Shown: positions 55,831 through 62,386 of the stretch, piece after piece
How the letters are laid out: each line of letters opens with the position of its first letter
Position numbering within the stretch: position 1 is the first letter of the stretch
Assembly (NCBI GenBank): GCA_900541645.1
Contig: UQKQ01000002.1
Span: forward strand, 62,001 to 126,000
Source of the DNA: an uncultured Collinsella sp.
Lineage (GTDB): Bacteria > Actinomycetota > Coriobacteriia > Coriobacteriales > Coriobacteriaceae
DNA length: 64,000 nucleotides
Reading direction: 5' to 3'
Program-made: the position numbers and the translations under genes
Notes under the pieces: model-generated
The model's database searches: none
Told to the model about the DNA's origin: nothing
Seen by the model: the letters and a program-made list of their open reading frames with translations, nothing else

Positions 55831-57057
55831 TTGCTAACAAAGTCACTTGCTGCGAAAGGCTACGACCAAACGACCATAGCAGAACTTGAAGACGACATTG
55901 ATGAGTATCAACGATTGTCTGAGCGGACTTTCTTAACAAAAGACACGCCTCGAAAACTTAGATCCATCGAACTCCACGTTTCACATGCATGCAACCTTGG
56001 TTGTAGTTACTGTTTTGCCGGTAAAGGAGATTATGGAACGTCTCCTCTGCTGATGACAGACGAGATAGCCTTCAAGGCGGTCGACTACCTCGTCGCAAGT
56101 TCATCGGAAAACGAAACGCTTGCGATCGTCTTTTTTGGTGGGGAACCCATGATTAACGAGCCGCTGATATGGAAAACGGTCGACTATTCAAAAAGAATAT
56201 ACCCCAATAGAAACTTTACCTATTCTATTACGACCAACGGAACGCTTTTGAATGACACTGCTGTGAATTCTTTCAAGGAGCACGGGTTTTCTGTTCTGAT
56301 TAGTCTCGATGGTACAGGATGCAAGCACGATGCATCGCGCCCGTACAAGACGGGAGGCGGCTCTTTCTCCGATATCGACAAAAACGTTCGTCGTTTTTCC
56401 GAGTCGTTCCCCTTCGGCGCAAGAGCGACCTTAACAAATAATAACTGTAACCTTGTTGAAGACTATCTTCAGTTTAAAGAGATGGGCTTCAGAAGGATTT
56501 ACTTCTCGCCCGTGAGCTCATTCGATGAGAATATCAAACTCGACGAACACTCATTAAACAAAATCAGGGCGGGCCTAATAGATTTGGCGGATCAATATCT
56601 CAAACAGATTGATCAAGGGGAAAAGCCCTTGTTTAGAACATTGAAAACTGCAGTTGATTTGATTATGAGCAACAGGATCGCCTTTGTCGGATGCGGGGCT
56701 GGCAGGCGTTTTATTTCCGTGACTCCCGAAGGGGACGTATACCCCTGTCACAGGTTTGTCGGGATGATGCGATTCAAAATGGGCAACATCGTCACCGGAA
56801 TTGACGAAACTAGGTATATTGAAAACTGGAGTCAGGGTGTCGAAAAAAGAATTGACTGTACGGACTGTTGGGCTCGGTCTTTCTGTGGTGGGGGCTGTAG
56901 CTGGGAGGCTGCAGGCGAGCACGGCTACTTGCCCAAGAGTCTACACCCTGCATCATGTGAATATAGAAAAATGTGCTACGAGATGGCTTTTGACCTTATT
57001 TCCCGCCACTCATCTTCGCAGGAGAAAAATCAACGAGAAGCTACTGTATCGGAATAA
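55831..57057 (+). CDS. Radical SAM/SPASM peptide maturase (ranthipeptide type)
   Basis: The uninterrupted frame gives 408 residues from a TTG codon. The radical SAM core has C54-x3-C58-x2-C61 (HACNLGCSYC), FFGGEPMIN near 102 and SITTNGTLL near 132. The SPASM domain has cysteines at 288, 306, 343, 346, 352, 356, 376 and 382, enough for two further [4Fe-4S] clusters. This is the architecture of SCIFF/ranthipeptide and sactipeptide maturases, which join Cys sulfur to carbon in a precursor. Two Cys-Asp-rich precursors follow within 600 bases. The native start is probably the ATG at 55700, cut off by a one-base frameshift. Whether the TTG form is made or active is unknown. Confidence 0.88.
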   Translation: MLTKSLAAKGYDQTTIAELEDDIDEYQRLSERTFLTKDTPRKLRSIELHVSHACNLGCSYCFAGKGDYGTSPLLMTDEIAFKAVDYLVASSSENETLAIVFFGGEPMINEPLIWKTVDYSKRIYPNRNFTYSITTNGTLLNDTAVNSFKEHGFSVLISLDGTGCKHDASRPYKTGGGSFSDIDKNVRRFSESFPFGARATLTNNNCNLVEDYLQFKEMGFRRIYFSPVSSFDENIKLDEHSLNKIRAGLIDLADQYLKQIDQGEKPLFRTLKTAVDLIMSNRIAFVGCGAGRRFISVTPEGDVYPCHRFVGMMRFKMGNIVTGIDETRYIENWSQGVEKRIDCTDCWARSFCGGGCSWEAAGEHGYLPKSLHPASCEYRKMCYEMAFDLISRHSSSQEKNQREATVSE

Positions 57058-57226
57058 GCGGTTCAGCGCATTGCTGTCACCATTGTGGAGGTGTTCGTTC
57101 TTCTGATTACCGTCTGCGAAGCTTATTGCTACGTTCGCCGAAACCATTCTAGAAATATGGTGAACTAGACATCTTGGTTTGTTATACACAATATTGAGGT
57201 TTTTCTGCACTCAAAGGGAGATAGTC

Positions 57227-57430
57227 GTGAAGCATATTCATCCGATTAATCCAGGAAGTGGCGACGAGGCAGGCGTGAAGCCGATGTCTTTTGACTGCCT
57301 CTTGGGCATTACTGACATCTGTACTGTTTATGATAAAGCAGATGGCTGTGGTGCATACGATTACTGCGACTATGACATGGATGGCGGCAGCATCTGCGTT
57401 GTAGATCACTGTGGCATTGATCAAACGTAG
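57227..57430 (+). CDS. RiPP precursor peptide A, six Cys-Asp units
   Basis: This 67-residue peptide starts at GTG 57227 (AGGGAG upstream). The leader begins MKHIHPINPGSGDE, and the core holds cysteines at 24, 32, 41, 47, 57 and 62. Each is followed by an aspartate: D30, D36, D45, D50, D60 and D65, that is, spacing of 5, 3, 3, 2, 2 and 2 residues. Six cysteines in 39 residues fits the SCIFF idea, and C-x3-D is the motif used for Cys-Asp thioethers in PapA/freyrasin-type ranthipeptides. No double-glycine or other cleavage site is evident. The second precursor shares the leader. Confidence 0.85.
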   Translation: MKHIHPINPGSGDEAGVKPMSFDCLLGITDICTVYDKADGCGAYDYCDYDMDGGSICVVDHCGIDQT

Positions 57431-57460
57431 TCTCTAATTGGATTAAGGTGAGGAGCTGTT

Positions 57461-57640
57461 ATGAAGCATATCCATCCTGTTGGTTCAAATGAACATCCTC
57501 CCGTTGAGCCTTGTTGTCTTGGAGTTGATATATGCAATTATTACGACATCGCCGAGTGCCCTGTTGCGGATTGGTGCTATGTCGATAAAGAATCAAGCTG
57601 TGTTTTGCCAGCAGATTGGTGCGATCCAGTTGACGAGTAG
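57461..57640 (+). CDS. RiPP precursor peptide B, paralogue of A
   Basis: This 59-residue peptide starts at ATG 57461 with GAGGAG five bases upstream, and it is easily missed because of its size. The leader starts MKHIHPVGSNEHP, like peptide A. Cysteines lie at 18, 19, 25, 33, 39, 47 and 54. C19, C25, C33 and C54 are each followed by Asp with three residues between; C39 has two between and C47 four. C18 has no counterpart in A. The rest of the core is unrelated in sequence to A except for the Cys and Asp positions and WC/YC pairs. It lies 30 bases after gene A and is probably a second substrate of the same maturase. Confidence 0.85.
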   Translation: MKHIHPVGSNEHPPVEPCCLGVDICNYYDIAECPVADWCYVDKESSCVLPADWCDPVDE

Positions 57641-57718
57641 TTTTGTGGCTAGGAACTATTTGGTCCAATTCAGAATAAGATGGGAACAAATACCAAAATC
57701 TCGTGTCTGGGAGGAGTT

Positions 57719-57826
57719 ATGCCATTATTGCAAGGTCTCGTTGGATTAGCCTTTATACTTGCGTTATATCTGGCACCTTTTTTAATTCTATTCTTCATTA
57801 TCCGACTCTTTCTTCGGAGAAAATAG
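57719..57826 (+). CDS. 35-residue hydrophobic membrane peptide
   Basis: ATG 57719 is preceded by GGAGGAG at three bases. The peptide MPLLQGLVGLAFILALYLAP and its continuation form one long membrane helix with a basic end (RLFLRRK). An ATG in the same frame at 57680 would add 13 residues including CLGG, but has a weaker ribosome site. It follows the second precursor by 78 bases. An immunity peptide, a transporter accessory or a small toxin are all possible; nothing in the sequence decides. Confidence 0.6.
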   Translation: MPLLQGLVGLAFILALYLAPFLILFFIIRLFLRRK

Positions 57827-57890
57827 GAGTGTCACGCAAACATTAGCGTAGCTTTCTTCCAATATGAGCCGAGCATTGGCAAGTGGAATA

Positions 57891-57940
57891 AGAAGCCCGA
57901 CCGTTCGCCACATGAAAGTGATCGGACGGGCTTCTCTATT
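57891..57940 (+). terminator. Terminator of the RiPP operon
   Basis: Arms AGAAGCCCGACCG and CGGACGGGCTTCT (one mismatch) enclose about 18 bases, with CTATTT following. It lies 65 bases beyond the small membrane peptide and closes the plus-strand operon. Confidence 0.7.
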
Positions 57941-58029
57941 TAACCCGGGCCGCCACCCATAGCGGCTTTCCAAGCGTATTCTCAGTGCAAAGCAATCGTC
58001 AGTTTAATCCTATGCGCTGATACCGCATT

Positions 58030-58155
58030 TCATTTGTTCGGCTCGAATTCTACGGCCTGGCAACCCTCGCACTCTCCGGCAAATGGATTGAACGCGAAGG
58101 CAGAGATGATGTGTGCGTGGACATCGAGGCTGCTGTAGGCAACATACTGGGACAT
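58030..58155 (-). pseudogene. Possible IS110-type transposase N-terminal remnant
   Basis: This 41-codon frame reads MSQYVAYSSLDVHAHIISAF at its start; the D-V-H stretch early in the protein is how IS110-family (DEDD) transposases begin. It ends after 41 codons and no further transposase domain or inverted repeats are seen. The assignment rests on a short similarity judged from memory. Confidence 0.3.
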
Positions 58156-58526
58156 GGACCCCCGCTGCGCGTGGTATGCGGCCCGGCATATTCATTGCCG
58201 TCCAACCCCGTGTAGTTGCAGCAAAGGGTGGAACCTCAATGCTCAGCTCATGTTGTCCGTGGGACACGAGAATCGTAAGTACACTTTGGTGCGATTCTCA
58301 CGCTGATACTGAGCCACCTGGAATAAGATACGTCGCGACAACACTTCGCTTCACCTCTGTCTCGACAAGATGACGTAGACTAAAGTTTCCTTTAGTAAGA
58401 GAACGAGAACTATATCTGAAAGCGTTGCGATGGCGTGAAGGCACCGAGTCCGAACCGCCTGAATGCTACGTGCATCTGCATCGCCTTTTTGTTATCTCTG
58501 CCAGTTGGGTAGCACTACACTTGTCA
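58156..58526. other. Intergenic stretch between remnant and exporter, no gene recognised
   Basis: No protein-like frame or structured repeat could be supported. The sequence TGTCCGTGGGACACGAGAATCG and TGGTGCGATTCTCAC nearby share a short inverted word (CGAGAATCG / CGATTCTC). Confidence 0.35.
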
Positions 58527-60179
58527 TCATTTACCCTGGTACATGCTGCCTAAATCCACTACCCCTTCTACCGCGCCGACCATCTCGTCATCGTGAGAGA
58601 CAACGATGATCAGCTGGCTTTGCTTGTTGCGCTTAACATAGGCCGCAAGCTCGGCGCGGCTTACAGCGTCTAACCCAGTCGTGGGCTCGTCGAGTACCAA
58701 AACTGACGACTTGCGTGAAATCGCCGACCATAAGTACACTCGGCGCAGCTCACCGCCCGAAAGCGCGGAGCAACGTTTCCCGAGCAACTCCTTCACGCTG
58801 TTTTCCAGCGAAAGTAGGCCATCTACACCCCGGTGATAGGAAGAAAAGGGCGTGTCGAAATACTCTAACAGCTCTTTCACCGTTTCGTCCGGCGCGAAGC
58901 ACGACTGTGGGCAGCACGATATCTCTCTCGCACGTATGTAATCCAAGTCGCATTCTTCGATTGGCACGCCGTTGTATTTTACTTTGCCTTTCGATGAGTA
59001 TAGCCCGAGCATCAAGTAAAGAAGTGACGTCTTGCCTCTTCCGTTTTCCCCAACTATGCAATATGTACCAGGACCGGAAAACTTGAAAGAAAACCCGCCG
59101 AGGACCTCTCGGACAGATCCGTCTGGAAGGGCAACCGAGAATTCCAAATCAGATACCGAAATGTCATTTATTTCATCGAGTTTAGCTAAATCGGTCCGAT
59201 TCCACCCCGATCTCTCCTTTTCTCTCGTCGCGATAGCCGTCCTATCCCATGATGCTTTGGCATCTTGATAGGATTTGAACAATGACATCATACTTTTCAA
59301 AGTCTTAAAGAGAACCGCGAAGTATGTACCGATGATAGTGTACTCGCCTATTGACATAGTTCCGTTAATGATTCGTACTCCGGAAACAACAAGTATCACC
59401 GCTTGAAACAACGCTGCGAAAAGACCATCGAGCGATGTCAGAGAATATGATAGCTTTCCGGAGCGCAAAACTTTGGGAAAATAGCTCTAAAACCCAGCGT
59501 CGAGCGCTTGTTCGCTCTTGCCGTACGAAGATGTCAGTTGAATGTTGAGAATCTGATTAAGCTGCGATGCAATTGCGGCGTAAAAGGCGCTGTCCGCCTC
59601 TTTCTTCTCATACGTGACCCTATACAAAAGTTTCCTCAACCCAGTAATTACACAGAAATACACGATGAGGAGAATGATGGAAAACACCGCGAGAGTTGAA
59701 TCAATTGACCATATGATAAGCAATACGATGGGAATGGCTACAATGGACAGCGGCGCACTGATAAAATTCGCCAAAACGAAGGATGAGACCACGCTGGAGT
59801 CGGAAATAATCCGTTGCGTTGTATAGGCTGGATCGATGGTCCGACTCACCAAGTAATCGTCTCTTTCAAAACGCAAGACGGCCTCCCTGAGAAGATCAAA
59901 GGAAAGTCTCGTGGTTATGCGAATGGAAAGTGTTCCTGCAAAATAAGTAAAGAGGGTGGAGAAAACTCCTATTGACGCAACCAGGAGCGCGAAGAGTACG
60001 GCGTCTCTTTCGCTGCGGTTACCGAGAAGAAAATCTAAGAATTTCCCGTTCACGTATGGCATGGCATAGGAGAGAGCGGTTCCAATCACCGTGATAGCAA
60101 TGAAGACGAAAGCCCCTTTTGCTCTGATGAACCTCGAGAGAACGCATCGAATCAAGGAAGGCCCCAATCTACCCGCCAC
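58527..60179 (-). pseudogene. ABC exporter interrupted by one in-frame TAG
   Basis: The frame from GTG 60179 gives 230 residues of membrane domain and stops at TAG 59487-59489; the same frame resumes at once and runs to 58527. Restored, it is about 550 residues: helices in the first 310, then an ATPase with Walker A GENGRGKTS, signature LSGGELRRVYL, Walker B VLVLDEPTTGLD and H-loop VVSHDDE. A C-to-T change in a CAG codon would explain the stop. It has no N-terminal peptidase domain. It is convergent with the RiPP operon and is the natural candidate exporter. The two halves could still be made separately (a TTG at 59468 restarts), but function is doubtful. Confidence 0.8.
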
Positions 60180-60324
60180 AAAACATCAATCACTGATACC
60201 TTACACCTCAACACAACAGGAGCGAAGATTTGCCAATGAGACTGCTTTAAGATTGCCTTGGGCCAATACGATCTCAAGCTCTTCCTACAAGAGAGTCGGA
60301 ATCGGACATCTCCTCCGACGAACC

Positions 60325-60370
60325 TGGCAATCGGGCGGTTGAAATATCTTTTTCAACCGCCCGATTGCCA
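60325..60370. repeat. Perfect 20-bp inverted repeat upstream of the exporter
   Basis: TGGCAATCGGGCGGTTGAAA and its exact complement enclose TATCTT. It lies about 145 bases upstream of the exporter start. It could terminate transcription coming from the methyltransferase remnant or serve as a regulator site. Nothing else is recognised in 60180-60494. Confidence 0.75.
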
Positions 60371-60494
60371 CAATAGATTTGAGCATCCGCCCACAAACGT
60401 CCGCGTTTTATACCCATCAAATCCTTTGCCTTTTGTCGTCTAGACTAGAAAAATCGCTCGAAATAACGCAACCGGCCTGCTCGCTTGAAGAAAC

Positions 60495-61128
60495 CTAAGC
60501 CCGTAACGTAGATGTGCAAACTTCCGAAACGCCTTGCGCGGCATAGTGCGTATAAACTTCGTCAACCGCCTCAGAAATATCTGAGTATCGCGCCGGGTCA
60601 AAAGCATACGATGTCGCAGCTATACCCTGCACCCATTCGGAACGCGGATTAATTGAATAGCCACACAGCATCATCATACATGCATCTAGACCTGATTTCC
60701 CAAGTATCCGACGTATTGATGAGAGCATCGCGGGTCGCCCCTGCACCATCGTCGTCACCCCTATTAGCAGTATTTACCGTTTTTCTCTAAATGCGTATCG
60801 CCACCCTTAAGAATACGAAGTGTTTTATCCAGACCCGATTGTCCTCCATCTCAAACGAAGGGATAAGGAATCTCATCCGGAATCGGCAGTAACGGAGGAT
60901 TCACAACGACAAGCGAAAAACATGAGTCATCTCTCAGAGGGGAGTAAAGGCTCCCCTCAAGCACCCTAGTTTCGTCATCCAAAGAGTTGATGGCAGTGTT
61001 TTTCTTACAAAGGTCGACAACAAAAGGGTTGATTTCTACAGATGTTACATCCATGCCACAGTTGGTAAGTATCAGGCCCTGTATTCTGGGGCCAGAACAC
61101 AAATCGAGAGCCTTCCGTGCGCTCTGCG
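60495..61128 (-). pseudogene. Class I SAM methyltransferase, broken in several places
   Basis: Reading on the minus strand, RLTPQSARKALDLCSGP, then VTSVEINPFVVDLC and VVVNPPLLPIPDEIPYPFV form the SAM-binding core with an NPPL motif like that of release-factor-type (HemK-like) methyltransferases. The frame then meets a TGA at 60851 where glycine would be expected, continues as DGGQSGLDKTLRIL, shifts frame near 60775 and resumes as LLIGVTTMVQGRP to 60495. The N-terminus is also cut by a TGA near 61126. At least two lesions and loss of the start make it a pseudogene. Confidence 0.7.
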
Positions 61129-61139
61129 GTGTAAGGCGC

Positions 61140-61334
61140 CAATCTCAGCAAATCTGTCCCACAATACTGCGCTGAAGAACAAGACGGAACCCCTGAGCCA
61201 AACTCCCCTATACCTTATTAAGGCTAAGACAGGCAAGTTCACGCACCCGGCATATTCCAGAATAACATCCTATTGTTTTAGATGCTCTACAAGCATGAAC
61301 AGCCGCGAATCGGAAAGATCTTCTAGTTTCGCCC
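61140..61334. other. Right edge of the island, no gene recognised
   Basis: About 200 bases without a supported feature. Similarity to the 3' flank of the FHA gene begins at about 61335 with GACCGCCAAGGGCC. Confidence 0.4.
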
Positions 61335-61876
61335 CGACTGACCGCCAAGGGCCAAAATGGCCCCTCCATCCCCGGGCGACTGGCTCTGGCGCGCCGAGGA
61401 GTGTCCCCAAGTGCCGGCAGAAAAGAAACGTCCCTATCTGCCGGCTAGAGGGCACCGAAGAGGATGGCGTAGGTAGTGGATTCGCCGAGCTTGAGCTCGT
61501 CGCCGGGATTGAGTTGGGCGGAACGGCCGGGCTCGACCTGAATGCAGACGCGCGTGGCCCCGTTTACCACCACGGTTCCGTTGGTGGACGACAAGTCCTC
61601 GACGTGCCAGATATTTTGAGCATCGCACCAGATATGGGCATGGCGGGCCGAGACATCGTCGCCGACGTCGGTAATATCGCCCTCACCAGTGGCCAGCGCA
61701 CCAATCTCAACACCCTGCTCACTCGGCTGAATCCAGCGCGGGGCGCTCACGACAAAACTGTTTTGTACGCGCAGCAAGCCCAAGGGGTGCGCCGGAGCGG
61801 GTTCGCGTTCGCCCGCGGTCATCGACATGCCAAGCGAACGCGGCGTGGAGGTGCCTCCGCCACAGGTCGCGTGCGC
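61335..61876. repeat. Direct repeat of the FHA gene 3' end, copy 2
   Basis: This is the counterpart of 54595-55135, including the palindrome GTGCCGGC-n-AACGTCCC-n-GCCGGC at 61411-61445. Here it belongs to the complete FHA gene and its 3' flank. Confidence 0.8.
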
Positions 61877-62383
61877 GTAGTCGATGGCATAGTTCACCGA
61901 GGACCGCACATCCGCCGAACAACCGACGGCGACAAACAGCACCAGCACGGCCTCGGCGCGCTCGGCGGGCATGAGTTCCGCCGCCTGGGACAGGCGATCG
62001 AGCGCGTTGCGATAGAGATTCGTGTCCTGATGGCACTCTTCGAGCGCGCGTACCATCGGTTCACCTGCAGGACCGCACACCATATTGATCACAGCCGTGG
62101 AGTCCATGGGATTTCGCTGGCGCAGGGCCAGTTGCGACATAATACGCGCAGCCGAGGTACCGTATTCGGCAAAGTAGCGCTGCTGAAGCGTGCCGACCGG
62201 CGCGCGAACGATAAAGCGGGAAACCCAAGAGCGATCGGCGGCTCGGCTCTGCGGGCTGCGGCCGTCGGCGAGCGGACGGGACGAAAGCACCAGGCCGCAC
62301 AGCTCGATATGGCTCAGATGCGCCGCGCGCTTAAAGATGTCAAACATGGCCCCGCATGGGGTGAGCTCAACTTGAGATGCCAT
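61445..62383 (-). CDS. FHA-domain protein encoded beside a protein kinase
   Basis: This 312-residue protein has an N-terminal region (about 1-165) of no recognised family, with GLVLSSRPLADGR and AERAEAVLVLFVAVGCSADVR, a variable linker, and a C-terminal FHA domain (about 215-312) with the phosphothreonine-binding SARHAHIW and SSTNGTVVVNG. It starts three bases after the kinase-like gene stop and uses AAGGAGG inside that gene's end, so the pair is coupled. It probably binds a threonine phosphorylated by the kinase. Its 3' half is duplicated at 54704. Confidence 0.88.
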   Translation of the reverse strand: MASQVELTPCGAMFDIFKRAAHLSHIELCGLVLSSRPLADGRSPQSRAADRSWVSRFIVRAPVGTLQQRYFAEYGTSAARIMSQLALRQRNPMDSTAVINMVCGPAGEPMVRALEECHQDTNLYRNALDRLSQAAELMPAERAEAVLVLFVAVGCSADVRSSVNYAIDYAHATCGGGTSTPRSLGMSMTAGEREPAPAHPLGLLRVQNSFVVSAPRWIQPSEQGVEIGALATGEGDITDVGDDVSARHAHIWCDAQNIWHVEDLSSTNGTVVVNGATRVCIQVEPGRSAQLNPGDELKLGESTTYAILFGAL

Positions 62384-62386
62384 GAC

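Noticed and set aside
59487..59489. Translation of TAG as an amino acid such as pyrrolysine
   Set aside because: TAG ends normal genes in this window, including precursor B, and no recoding signal or pyrrolysine gene is visible. A nonsense change is simpler.
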